16,912 bases of DNA from Clostridiaceae bacterium (GCA_016293155.1 JAEDEU010000028.1:1-16912), one strand, 5' to 3'. Numbered from the stretch's first letter, positions 6,609-13,730 are shown. The notes: generated by a model not told the origin, from the letters alone. Numbers and translations are program-made.

Positions 6609-7388
6609 TTACAGCTCTGTTATAATTTTGACGAACAACAGTGCCAAAACGACCAGAATAATCGGCTTTACAACCTTTGCGCCGTTTTTCATCACCAGCG
6701 TGGACCCGACATAGTGACCTGCAACGCTGAACACCGCCGCAGCAAGTCCGAGCGCCATGACCACCTTTCCGCTGATAAGGAAGGTCACCAGCGCGGAAAG
6801 ATTGGATGCCAGATTAATCAGCTTGGTATTGGCCGCCGCCTGCATCATGTCCATTTTTGCACAGCCGACCATCAGCAGGATCAGGAACGTACCGGTACCC
6901 GGACCGTAAAAGCCGTCATAGCCGCCGATCACAAACGCGGAAAGCCAGGAGATCACCATCATCCGCCGATGCGATACCGTCCCGCTCTGCTTCTCAACCA
7001 ATGAATTTTTGCGGAATACAAACACCGCGACGACCGGCAGGACAATCAGCAGCACAATCTTTAAAATATGCTCCGAGACCAGCAGCGTCAGCTTTGCACC
7101 GATGAACGAGCCGATCAGGGACAGAACAATGGACGGCAGTGCCAGCGCCCATTCAATCTTGGTATTCCGGCAAAGCCGAACGGTAGAAACAACCGTGCCG
7201 ACCGCCGAGGACAGCTTATTGGTTGCAATCGCCTGATGCATCGGCACACCCGCAAACAGATATGCCGGCAGAGAGATCAGTCCGCCTCCGCCTCCAATCG
7301 CATCCACCAGACCGGCAAGGAACACCAGCGGGCAGACGATCAGAAACATTGGCAGCGTTAATTCTATGATTGGCAGTGTAATTTCCAT
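6609..7388 (-). CDS. TauE/SafE family membrane transporter (sulfite/sulfonate exporter type)
   Basis: The 259-residue, strongly hydrophobic protein has about seven to eight predicted membrane segments. The family hallmark AGLVDAIGGGGGLISLPAYL is near the N-terminus and ATNKLSSAVGT follows. The second half repeats the pattern with GGYDGFYGPGTGTFLI and ANTKLINLASNLSALVTF, consistent with the duplicated fold of this family. Members carry sulfite, sulfoacetate or other small organic anions across the cytoplasmic membrane, and the substrate here cannot be assigned. A GTG at 7400 would extend the frame but overlaps the GGAGG (7394-7398), which is five bases from the ATG at 7388, so the ATG is preferred. 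A weak TTTTCA-16-TAAAAT promoter may lie upstream. Confidence 0.9.
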   Translation of the reverse strand: MEITLPIIELTLPMFLIVCPLVFLAGLVDAIGGGGGLISLPAYLFAGVPMHQAIATNKLSSAVGTVVSTVRLCRNTKIEWALALPSIVLSLIGSFIGAKLTLLVSEHILKIVLLIVLPVVAVFVFRKNSLVEKQSGTVSHRRMMVISWLSAFVIGGYDGFYGPGTGTFLILLMVGCAKMDMMQAAANTKLINLASNLSALVTFLISGKVVMALGLAAAVFSVAGHYVGSTLVMKNGAKVVKPIILVVLALLFVKIITEL

Positions 7389-7506
7389 ATTTTCCTCCAC
7401 AACTCCGTTGACATATACATTTTAGAATACCACATTTTTCTGAAAACTTCTACTTTTCTCCATAAATTCTGATGTGTTTTTCTCATTTTGTGCAATTGTT
7501 AGGGGA

Positions 7507-7560
7507 TTTTTCTGTTTTTACTGTTTTTTACCGACTTTTTGTTGTTTTTACTCGCTTTTT
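7507..7560. other. Phased T-tracts (possible intrinsically curved DNA) upstream of the RmlD-like gene
   Basis: Six runs of five or six T's begin at 7507, 7515, 7524, 7536, 7545 and 7556, averaging close to one helical turn apart. They end just before the -35 at 7565. Runs phased this way bend DNA and can act as upstream promoter elements. The motif GTTTTTACT occurs twice (from 7514 and 7544). Apart from this and the promoter elements, the gap 7389-7627 shows no coding signal. Confidence 0.6.
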
Positions 7561-7564
7561 CCTC

Positions 7565-7594
7565 TGTACATTTTGGTCGTTTTTATGATAAAAT
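7565..7594 (+). promoter_or_regulatory. Probable promoter of the reductase-symporter operon
   Basis: TGTACA (7565-7570), 18 bases, then TAAAAT (7589-7594), about 34 bases before the ATG. It fits sigma-A moderately and is preceded by the phased T-tracts. Confidence 0.6.
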
Positions 7595-7627
7595 GAGTTC
7601 AATTATATAACGAGGAGTGATTTCAAG

Positions 7628-8488
7628 ATGCAAACCAAAATCTGGATCACCGGTGCCAGTGGAAGAATCGGTAAAATCCTGCTTCAGCAGCTGGATCGAA
7701 CCGAAAACAAAATTCTTGCCACGGACACCGATGTGGATGTCGCTGATCTGGAATCCGTCAAGAGCTACTGCGATATGAATCGCCCGGATGTCGTCATTAA
7801 CTGTGCCGGTCTGACCGACACCGATTACTGCGAGCAGCATCCGGAGGAGGCGTTCCGAATCAATGCAATCGGCGCGCGCAATCTTGCCTATGCCGCTCAG
7901 CGCGTGCGCGCCAAGATCATTCAGCTCTCTACGGATGATGTTTTTGCCGGCAACCACGGAGAACCGCTGATCGAATTTGACGTACCGGCACCGACCAATA
8001 TCTATGGCCGTTCCAAATACGCCGGCGAGAATTTTGTCAGGGAACTAAATCCGAAGCACCTGATTATCCGAAGCTCCTGGATTTATGACCTGAATGAGAA
8101 GGAATTTCTGGGCAAGGTTTTCGCCAGTGCAAAGACCGGAACGCCGATTGAAGTTCCGATGGATCAGTTCTCCTCCCCCACAAGCGGAGATGCACTGGCA
8201 AATTTCGTGATGAATATGATTAACAGCAGCGAATACGGTCTGTTCCACGCCTCCTGCGAGGGTTCGTGCAGCCGTTATGAGTTCGCTGAGCGCGCGCTGC
8301 TGGCAGCAGGTCTCCCCACAGACTGCCTTGTCCGGAGCTTTGGCAAGCGCCCACGCTATACCATTCTGGACAACCTGATGATGAAAATCACCGGCGTATA
8401 CCAGATGCCGCAGTGGGAAAACGATCTCGCAGCCTACTTCCAGACGCACAAACCTGAATTCACTCTGGAAGGAGGCAATCTGACATGA
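7628..8488 (+). CDS. RmlD-like NAD(P)-dependent sugar-nucleotide reductase (extended SDR)
   Basis: The 286-residue protein belongs to the dTDP-4-dehydrorhamnose reductase (RmlD) group of short-chain dehydrogenases. It shows the nucleotide-binding GASGRIG (9-15), DVVINCAG (54-61), LSTDDVFAG (100-108) with the catalytic Ser/Thr, and the YGRSK box (Tyr126, Lys130). The late RPRYTILDN (241-249) corresponds to the RPxxSxLD substrate motif. A classical RmlD would reduce dTDP-4-keto-rhamnose, but no rmlA/B/C genes are nearby, so the substrate is unclear. CGAGGAGTGA precedes the ATG. Its stop codon overlaps the next gene's ATG in an ATGA, so the two are translationally coupled. The pairing with an anion symporter is odd for a cell-wall sugar enzyme. 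Confidence 0.88.
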   Translation: MQTKIWITGASGRIGKILLQQLDRTENKILATDTDVDVADLESVKSYCDMNRPDVVINCAGLTDTDYCEQHPEEAFRINAIGARNLAYAAQRVRAKIIQLSTDDVFAGNHGEPLIEFDVPAPTNIYGRSKYAGENFVRELNPKHLIIRSSWIYDLNEKEFLGKVFASAKTGTPIEVPMDQFSSPTSGDALANFVMNMINSSEYGLFHASCEGSCSRYEFAERALLAAGLPTDCLVRSFGKRPRYTILDNLMMKITGVYQMPQWENDLAAYFQTHKPEFTLEGGNLT

Positions 8489-9750
8489 GTAAAGAAAAGA
8501 AAAAGCTGGGTCTGACAACGAAAATCTTCATCGCCCTGCTTCTGGGCGTGGTTGCCGGCTCCCTGATTCACTACGTGATGCCTGCGGGTGCGCTGCGTGA
8601 TGATATCATCGTCGGCGGTGTCTTCTATGTCATCGGACAGGGCTTTATCCGTCTGATGCAGATGCTGGTTGTTCCGCTGGTATTCTTCTCCATTATCTGC
8701 GGCGCGGCTGCCATCGGCGATACCAAGACCCTCGGCTCGGTCGGTCTGAAAACCATCGGCTTTTACCTGATTACCACTGCACTTGCGGTTACGGTTGCAA
8801 TTACCTCCGCACTGGTTGTCTGCCCGGGCATCGGCGTTGACCTGAGCAGCGTTGTCAAGTCCGAGGTCGCAGCCGCGGAGCCGACCACCCTGGCGGATAC
8901 GCTGCTGAACATCATTCCGAAAAATCCGGTCGGTGCACTGGCGGAAGGCTCTATGCTTCAGATCATTCTGTTTGCTCTGATTATCGGCATTATCCTTGCC
9001 AAGCTCGGCGACCGCGTGGAGACCATCAGCAACCTTTGTTCTCAGGGCAATGCAATTATGATGGAAATGACCACCATGATTATGGGACTGGCTCCGGTCG
9101 GTGTATTCTGCCTGATCGCCAAGACCTTTGCAACCACCGGCTTTGAGTCCTTCATCCCGATGGTCAAGTATATGCTCAATGTACTGGGTGCGCTGGTCAT
9201 TCAGTGCTTCGGCGTATACATGATCCTGATGTTCCTGTTTACACGTCTGAATCCCATCAAATTTATCAAAAAGTGGATTCCGGTCATGAGCTTCGCATTC
9301 TCTACCGCGACCTCGAATGCAACCATCCCACTGTCGATTGAAACGCTTGCCGACAAGGTCGGTGTTTCCAAGAAGATTTCCTCCTTCACGATCCCGCTCG
9401 GCGCAACCATCAACATGGACGGCACCGCGATCATGCAGGGCGTTGCGGTTATCTTCACCGCACAGATCTTCGGTATCGACCTCGGCATGGCGGACTACCT
9501 CACGGTCATTGCAACCGCTACGCTGGCTTCCATCGGCACCGCCGGTGTACCGAGCGTCGGTCTGATTACTCTGACCATGGTATTCAACTCGGTCGGTCTC
9601 CCGGTTGAGGGCATCGCACTCATCATGGGTATTGACCGTATTCTGGACATGGCACGTACCGCTGTCAACATCACCGGCGACGCAGTATGCACCATCATCG
9701 TATCCGATCAGAATAAGGCGCTCGACCGCAACCGCTATAACGCTCCCTGA
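8485..9750 (+). CDS. Dicarboxylate/amino acid:cation symporter (DAACS, GltP/GltPh-like)
   Basis: The 421-residue membrane protein is of the glutamate transporter family, which takes up acidic amino acids or C4-dicarboxylates with Na+ or H+. Family elements appear in order: the HP1 serine-rich tip AFSTATSNATIP (271-282), the TM7 NMDGT cation motif (310-314), the HP2 tip GTAGVPSVG (351-359), and TM8 with Asp384, Asp388, Arg391, Thr392, Asn395 and Asp399. These TM8 residues correspond to GltPh D390, D394, R397, T398, N401 and D405. The TM8 Arg favours an acidic substrate over a neutral one. GGAAGGAGG lies inside the end of the preceding gene, and the ATGA overlap couples translation. Confidence 0.95.
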   Translation: MSKEKKKLGLTTKIFIALLLGVVAGSLIHYVMPAGALRDDIIVGGVFYVIGQGFIRLMQMLVVPLVFFSIICGAAAIGDTKTLGSVGLKTIGFYLITTALAVTVAITSALVVCPGIGVDLSSVVKSEVAAAEPTTLADTLLNIIPKNPVGALAEGSMLQIILFALIIGIILAKLGDRVETISNLCSQGNAIMMEMTTMIMGLAPVGVFCLIAKTFATTGFESFIPMVKYMLNVLGALVIQCFGVYMILMFLFTRLNPIKFIKKWIPVMSFAFSTATSNATIPLSIETLADKVGVSKKISSFTIPLGATINMDGTAIMQGVAVIFTAQIFGIDLGMADYLTVIATATLASIGTAGVPSVGLITLTMVFNSVGLPVEGIALIMGIDRILDMARTAVNITGDAVCTIIVSDQNKALDRNRYNAP

Positions 9751-9762
9751 GCAGAATGACTC

Positions 9763-9794
9763 CACCCCGGCCAATCGGTCGGGGTGTCTTTTTT
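9763..9794 (+). terminator. Terminator of the reductase-symporter operon
   Basis: CACCCCG-g-CC (9763-9772) pairs with GG-t-CGGGGTG (9777-9786) around an AATC loop, followed by TCTTTTTT. Confidence 0.9.
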
Positions 9795-9824
9795 CATTTG
9801 ACCATAGGAAATGACCGCCTTCTG

Positions 9825-9833
9825 TGATATACT
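9825..9833 (+). promoter_or_regulatory. Extended -10 promoter of the 82-residue protein gene
   Basis: TG-A-TATACT (TG at 9825-9826, hexamer at 9828-9833) is an extended -10 about 22 bases before the start codon. No good -35 sits 16-18 bases upstream. TTGACC at 9798-9803 is too far at 24 bases. Confidence 0.5.
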
Positions 9834-9855
9834 TGTGAGAATAGGAGGTGTCTTT

Positions 9856-10104
9856 ATGGAACGTTTGACACAAAAACAGACGGACGGAAGCTGGACAGCC
9901 GGCTCTGACGCAGCTGCACTGGAACGGCTGGCACAATATGAATCCATGCATGAGGCACTGGAAACCGAATATGTTAAGATATGCGCGGATATGGAGCGGC
10001 TGCGCAGCGCCGGACGCACCAAGAGCGCGACCTATCGCCAGCTGCTGGGCAGTAAGCTGACTGTGCGCGATCTGCTTGACCGCATTGAGCTTTATGTAAA
10101 ATAG
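9856..10104 (+). CDS. Small phage-like hypothetical protein, 82 residues
   Basis: An 82-residue protein beginning MERLTQKQTDGSW, followed by AALERLAQYESM. This beginning recalls short proteins common in Firmicutes prophages, which start MERLTKRD and continue with a RLAdYED segment. That likeness is from memory. The middle (about 25-50) is charged and helical, possibly a coiled coil. The C-terminal part is basic (RSAGRTKSATYRQLLGSK, about 49-66) and ends in an amphipathic LTVRDLLDRIELYVK. There is no signal peptide or membrane segment. A strong AGGAGGTG (9844-9850) fixes the start, although the frame is open farther upstream. No other phage gene is visible, so it may be a domesticated remnant. 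Function unknown. Confidence 0.75.
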   Translation: MERLTQKQTDGSWTAGSDAAALERLAQYESMHEALETEYVKICADMERLRSAGRTKSATYRQLLGSKLTVRDLLDRIELYVK

Positions 10105-10207
10105 CGCAGGATTTACATAATATTCGGGGTTTCTTCGCAGTTTATTTATGCTTTGTTCATAATTGGCACGTACAATTGACACAGGACGATTTTAGGAGGG
10201 AAATAAA

Positions 10208-10861
10208 ATGGTCAGTCTATATAAAAAATACAGCCACGGTATCTGGCTGCTTTATTTTCCGTTGTATCTTCTTGTCTTTTCCTATCTGGAAAAGACCAAC
10301 GTCCGCGGTCTGCACCGTGTGACTTCGTTTTTGGATTATCACATTCCATTCTGCGAATGGTTTATCATTCCGTATCTGCTGTGGTTTGCCTATATTGCAG
10401 TTACAGTTACGTACCTATTTTTCCATAATGTATCCGAATTTCGCCGCTGTATGCGCTTTTTATGCGCGGGCATGACGATCTTCCTGATTGTCTCCGCAGT
10501 GTATCCGACGGTACAGGATCTGCGCCCCGTACTTCCGGCATCCGGCAGTATTTTGACGGATCTGGTACGGCATCTATATCAGGTTGATACGCCGACCAAT
10601 GTATTTCCGAGCATCCATGTGTTCAATTCCATTGGCGCGTACATCGCGGTCTGCCGCGTCAAGCCCGGAAAACGCAATCTCGGCTTCCGTCTGGGATGCC
10701 TTGTGCTGACCGTGTCGATCATCCTCGCAACCATGTTCCTCAAGCAGCATTCGGTGATTGATGTGATCGGCGGAATCGCGCTGGCATATCTCTGCTATTA
10801 TCTGATTTACTGCCGCGATGTTTCCGTTTCGCGCAAGCAGTCCAAGGTTCTGGCACGCTGA
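10208..10861 (+). CDS. PAP2-family integral membrane phosphatase/phosphotransferase
   Basis: The 217-residue protein has about six membrane segments and the PAP2 signature in a variant form: DLRP (104-107), FPSIHVFNS with His137 (133-141), and KQHSVIDVIGG with His181 and Asp185 (179-189). PSIH in place of PSGH, and KQH in place of SRxxxxxH, are typical of the Aur1/inositol-phosphotransferase-like branch. The conserved histidines act on a lipid phosphate or phosphoester at the outer membrane face. Likely substrates are phosphatidate, undecaprenyl diphosphate or a lipid head group, not resolvable here. AGGAGGG precedes the ATG. It is downstream of the small protein with a 103-base gap and has its own terminator. 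No signal peptide apart from the first membrane segment. Confidence 0.88.
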   Translation: MVSLYKKYSHGIWLLYFPLYLLVFSYLEKTNVRGLHRVTSFLDYHIPFCEWFIIPYLLWFAYIAVTVTYLFFHNVSEFRRCMRFLCAGMTIFLIVSAVYPTVQDLRPVLPASGSILTDLVRHLYQVDTPTNVFPSIHVFNSIGAYIAVCRVKPGKRNLGFRLGCLVLTVSIILATMFLKQHSVIDVIGGIALAYLCYYLIYCRDVSVSRKQSKVLAR

Positions 10862-10870
10862 AAAATTCAA

Positions 10871-10897
10871 GCACCTGTCATTTGACAGGTGCCTTTT
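10871..10897. terminator. Bidirectional terminator between the PAP2 gene and the iron-sulfur-loop gene
   Basis: GCACCTGTC (10871-10879) pairs with GACAGGTGC (10884-10892), followed by CTTTTTC. On the minus strand TTGAATTTTT follows, so the convergent gene ending at 10898 probably uses it too. Confidence 0.88.
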
Positions 10898-11665
10898 TCA
10901 CTGTGTTTTGTTCGGATAATAACACCATTCCTGGATCGGACAGCCTCCGCAGAGCGGAGTGGTGATACAGCAGGTCTGTGCAAAATCGTTCAGCATCGAA
11001 GCTGCGGTGCCAGATAACGATTCCCCTGTAATGGTATTCAGCTCATTCATCAGCCAATAAATTTCCTGCTCACTGGGCTTTAGATTATTGGACAGGCGGA
11101 GGCGGTCATAGCCGAACATATTTCCCAGATTGTCCATAACAATTCTTTGCTCTCTGCTGCCCCAGTCATGCAGTCCGTAATATTTGGAGCTGTACCGTGT
11201 CAGTTCACGCAGCATCGCACGACTCTGCGCAGCGTACAGATAGCGCGGGGACGGACGGTTGATCCAAAGTCCATCATTGCAGGCGGAAATGGACAGGGAA
11301 TCCAGCACCAGCGTAATCCCGCAGATCCTGGGCTCATAGACATCGAAGCAGGGGGAAACGTGGCGGATTTTTTGCCCGGTCATGAAATGATGGAGGACAA
11401 TTTCATCCGTATTCGTTCGCTCCATCGCTGCATACCAGTCAAAATCAGCGGATTTGAGGGAGTATGCGCCGTTCTCCGGACAGTTCAGCAGATACTGTCC
11501 CTGCTCTGTCCAAACGCCCCATTGGCTGGTTTGAAGATCGCTTCTTCCGGCGTGTCCGCGCACAAGAGAAAAGAATACCTGAATCCGATGACCCTCCAGC
11601 GCTTCGGGAATATCCGAATGCTTCTGGTAAAACTGTTTCTGTAAATGGCAGTATTTCTGATTCAT
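10898..11665 (-). CDS. Unrecognised protein with a C-terminal endonuclease III-type 4Fe-4S loop
   Basis: I do not recognise the 255-residue protein as a whole. Near its end Cys232-x6-Cys239-x2-Cys242-x5-Cys248 (CCITTPLCGGCPIQEWC) exactly matches the 4Fe-4S loop spacing of endonuclease III/MutY glycosylases. The preceding LNDFAQTC also resembles the helix before that loop. No HhH-GPD core, LPGVGxKTA hairpin or catalytic Lys/Asp pair is visible. The first 190 residues look soluble and mixed alpha/beta, with SLVRGHAGRSDLQTSQWGVW near 33-52 and WINRPSPRYLYAAQSRAM near 134-151. GGAGGAAGCCT precedes the ATG, a consensus promoter lies upstream, and it is monocistronic. It might be a diverged DNA repair or nucleic-acid binding protein, or an unrelated protein that acquired the loop. 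Confidence 0.85.
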   Translation of the reverse strand: MNQKYCHLQKQFYQKHSDIPEALEGHRIQVFFSLVRGHAGRSDLQTSQWGVWTEQGQYLLNCPENGAYSLKSADFDWYAAMERTNTDEIVLHHFMTGQKIRHVSPCFDVYEPRICGITLVLDSLSISACNDGLWINRPSPRYLYAAQSRAMLRELTRYSSKYYGLHDWGSREQRIVMDNLGNMFGYDRLRLSNNLKPSEQEIYWLMNELNTITGESLSGTAASMLNDFAQTCCITTPLCGGCPIQEWCYYPNKTQ

Positions 11666-11698
11666 AGGCTTCCTCCTTTCTCCCCTTTCTTTATTATA

Positions 11699-11727
11699 AT
11701 TATATCATTGTAGTATACATTTCGCAA
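11699..11727 (-). promoter_or_regulatory. Promoter of the iron-sulfur-loop gene
   Basis: On the minus strand TTGCGA (11722-11727), 17 bases, then TATAAT (11699-11704), about 33 bases before the ATG at 11665. Confidence 0.8.
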
Positions 11728-11747
11728 TGTCGGATATCCCTTCTTTA

Positions 11748-11762
11748 TATAGCAAAAAGCGT
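11748..11762 (+). repeat. Near-repeat copy 1 (TATAGCAAAAAGCGT)
   Basis: A 15-base element matching 14 of 15 positions with 12008-12022, in the same orientation 260 bases apart. Both lie in the non-coding gap. Function unknown; it may be chance in AT-rich DNA or a protein site. Confidence 0.4.
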
Positions 11763-11822
11763 CATAAAATATGCATAAATATTCATTTTTCCTCCCTTTT
11801 CCCTTGTTTTTCGCGCAAGATG

Positions 11823-11875
11823 CCGTATGCTTGATTGAAACCTCTACGAATACGGTATAAAATCCATTGGATTTT
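11823..11875. other. Possible structured RNA or weak terminator
   Basis: CCGTAT (11823-11828) can pair with ATACGG (11850-11855). Directly afterwards AAAATCC/GGATTTT (11859-11865 with 11869-11875) forms a short hairpin with an ATT loop, followed by CTTTATTT on the plus strand. No promoter was clearly identified before it, so a small RNA is only a possibility. Confidence 0.3.
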
Positions 11876-12007
11876 CTTTATTTCGGTATATTTTTGATTT
11901 ACTTGCTGCACATTAGACTTCAATTGTTGCCAATATTTTGATTTTTAAAATCTTCATCCAGCCATTTTTCCTCAAAATCGTTGCATTTAACACAATATAC
12001 GATATTT

Positions 12008-12022
12008 TATAGCGAAAAGCGT
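12008..12022 (+). repeat. Near-repeat copy 2 (TATAGCGAAAAGCGT)
   Basis: Second copy of the 15-base element at 11748-11762, with one G/A difference. Confidence 0.4.
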
Positions 12023-12167
12023 AGAACAGAAAGAAACTATCAGTCGGAATATTCATTTCGCCATACCGCATCCGCCAAAAAGTAGGTGATACTCAGGAAA
12101 TCACAGAGAAAAACAAGAGCACGGTTGCCGGATTCTGATCACAACACCCCCACAGCTCAAAGCAAAT

Positions 12168-12208
12168 ACCCCCGATATTTCACGGCATCTGCCGAAAACA
12201 TCGGGGGT
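12168..12208 (-). terminator. Hairpin terminating the three-gene operon
   Basis: ACCCCCGAT (12168-12176) pairs with ATCGGGGGT (12200-12208), with an inner CGGCA/TGCCG stem. It lies just past the methyltransferase stop codon at 12230. The minus-strand tail is TATTTGCTTTG, so the U-tract is modest. Confidence 0.7.
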
Positions 12209-12229
12209 TGCACTATTTTCTTGATATCG

Positions 12230-12832
12230 TCAGCGTTCCAGCCGGTATACCTGTAACACCTCGCGCGGATCCTGAGAATCCGGAAAAATCCTCCATTCAG
12301 AGCACAGCGAAAAGCGCGTCTGCTCCTCCAGAAATTCGCAGTATTCCTGCGCCGGATAATAGAGCAGCAGCGTGGGAGCGATTCCCAACTCGTCCACAGC
12401 CTCCTCAATGCGCCAGATCACGGTACGGAATACCTCAATCGAAAACGGACAGAAGAAGTAAAAGCAGGAATCCTCCCGCTCGATGGGATACTGCGCCGCA
12501 TCACAATGAATAAAGGTAATTCGTTCATTCAGGCCATGCTTATGCTGATAATGATAGCGGTTCTGCTCCGCTGCCCGATAGTATCGCTCATTCTTCTCAA
12601 TACCCTTGGTGCGGCAGCCCAGAAAATGGGACAGAAAAAAGCTCAGGCGTCCCTTGCCGCAGCCATAATCCACCACGCAGTCGTGACTCCTGACCAGCTC
12701 ACTCGATCGAATGCGCTCCAGCACGGCATAGTCCGTTGGCTCATAGCGGTGGTCATGATATGTATCCAGATCGTCTGTCTGAATGCCGGTTGTGGAGATC
12801 CCCAGCAGCTGTTCATATTCTCGCTCGGTCAT
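12230..12832 (-). CDS. Class I SAM-dependent methyltransferase
   Basis: The 200-residue protein has a Rossmann methyltransferase core. Motif I is VVDYGCGKGRL (53-63) for SAM binding, an acidic residue follows at GIEKNERYYRAA (78-88), and ITFIHCDAA (105-113) is the next strand. DSCFYFFCPFS (121-131) sits where motif IV lies, with a FxxFxPF pattern seen in small Firmicutes methyltransferases of unknown target. Substrate unknown. A TTG farther upstream opens the frame, but AGAGGT nine bases before the ATG at 12832 favours that start. It begins only seven bases after the pseudouridine synthase stop codon, so the two are co-translated. The operon context with an RNA modification enzyme mildly suggests an RNA or metabolite substrate. 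Confidence 0.85.
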   Translation of the reverse strand: MTEREYEQLLGISTTGIQTDDLDTYHDHRYEPTDYAVLERIRSSELVRSHDCVVDYGCGKGRLSFFLSHFLGCRTKGIEKNERYYRAAEQNRYHYQHKHGLNERITFIHCDAAQYPIEREDSCFYFFCPFSIEVFRTVIWRIEEAVDELGIAPTLLLYYPAQEYCEFLEEQTRFSLCSEWRIFPDSQDPREVLQVYRLER

Positions 12833-12839
12833 GGTTGTA

Positions 12840-13730
12840 TTACCTCTCAAAAATTCGTTTCATATCGTCCGGCAGCGGGCTTTCCAGCCGGATCTGCGCC
12901 CCGGTGATCGGATGCGCAAAGGTCAGGCGGTGGGAATGCAGTGCCTGACGGTTGATTACCTTGTCCCCGGGGCAATATAGAAAATCGCCCGGCAGCGGAT
13001 GGCCGATATACTTCATGTGCACGCGGATCTGATGCGTGCGTCCGGTCTCCAGCTGTACCCGCGCCAGAGAATATCCGTTCTCGAAGCGCTCCCGCCAAAA
13101 ATGCGTCACCGCGTGCTCCCCGCGCGCAAAGTCCACCTCACGTGCGATGGTACTGCCGTCCACCCTCGCAATCGGCGCATCAATTGTGCCCTGTTCGGGC
13201 AGCTCGCCGGTACAGACGGCATAATATTCCCGCCTGATCGCGCGGCGCTTCATCGCGTCCGACAGCAGACAGCCGGACAACTCGTGCTTGGCAAACAGCA
13301 CCAGACCGGTCGTATCTCGATCCAGCCTGCCGATGGCACGGCAGACAAACGGTTCCCCGCGCTGTGCAAACACATATGCCAGTGCATTCGCCAATGTATT
13401 GTCATAATTCCCCTGAGAGGGATGCACCGGCATCGCCGCAGGCTTGTCCGCCACCAGAATATCCTCGTCCTCATATGCAATGCGAATGGGCAGATGTACC
13501 GGCAGAATGTGCTCATTTTCCTGCTGACCGCTCAGATCGGCGCGCAGGCTTTGTCCCGGACGGACGCGGACATTGGTGCGCACGCGTTCGCCGTCCAGCA
13601 TCAGCCCGTTCATCCGGTATTTGACCTGTGTGATGAGGTGGCGGGAAAAGCCGCGCGAGCGCAGCACCTGTGCCACCGTTCTCCCGTCGTCCTTCTCGGG
13701 AATCAGATATGTGATCTCGGTTCTGGTCAT
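12840..13730 (-). CDS. RluA-family pseudouridine synthase
   Basis: The 296-residue enzyme isomerises uridine to pseudouridine in rRNA or tRNA. An S4-like RNA-binding region spans about 13-65 (GRTVAQVLRSRGFSRHLITQVK). The catalytic domain follows with ILVADKPAAMPVHPS, the RluA signature GRLDRDTTGLVLFAK with catalytic Asp137, REYYAVCTG (167-175), and ETGRTHQIRVHM (228-239). The exact target (RluD-, RluC- or YlyB-type) cannot be assigned by eye. The ATG at 13730 is chosen because GGAGG lies four bases upstream. It overlaps the preceding gene's stop codon in an ATGA, so translation is coupled. Confidence 0.93.
   Translation of the reverse strand: MTRTEITYLIPEKDDGRTVAQVLRSRGFSRHLITQVKYRMNGLMLDGERVRTNVRVRPGQSLRADLSGQQENEHILPVHLPIRIAYEDEDILVADKPAAMPVHPSQGNYDNTLANALAYVFAQRGEPFVCRAIGRLDRDTTGLVLFAKHELSGCLLSDAMKRRAIRREYYAVCTGELPEQGTIDAPIARVDGSTIAREVDFARGEHAVTHFWRERFENGYSLARVQLETGRTHQIRVHMKYIGHPLPGDFLYCPGDKVINRQALHSHRLTFAHPITGAQIRLESPLPDDMKRIFER

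Larger units (their letters stand above)
11666..12229. other. 564-base AT-rich non-coding gap
   Basis: No reading frame with a ribosome binding site and plausible composition was found here. It contains the minus-strand promoter at 11699-11727, a near-repeat pair (11748-11762 and 12008-12022), two small hairpins at 11823-11875, and the operon terminator at 12168-12208. The stretch 11880-12005 and 12023-12160 shows nothing I can name. Composition is markedly more AT-rich than the flanking genes. Confidence 0.6.

Noticed and set aside
9797..9833. TTGACC (9798-9803) as a -35 for the small phage-like gene
   Set aside because: The spacing to TATACT is 24 bases, too long for sigma-A. The extended -10 explains the promoter better.
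8434..10182. A 582-codon open frame on the minus strand opposite the symporter and neighbouring genes
   Set aside because: It is antisense to well-supported genes, its translation is a low-complexity mix rich in Asp, Gly, His and Arg without motifs, and it spans several unrelated genes and a terminator.
11770..11859. A 29-codon frame starting at an ATG in the non-coding gap
   Set aside because: It has no ribosome binding site and the translation is a Phe/Pro-rich reading of T-rich DNA.
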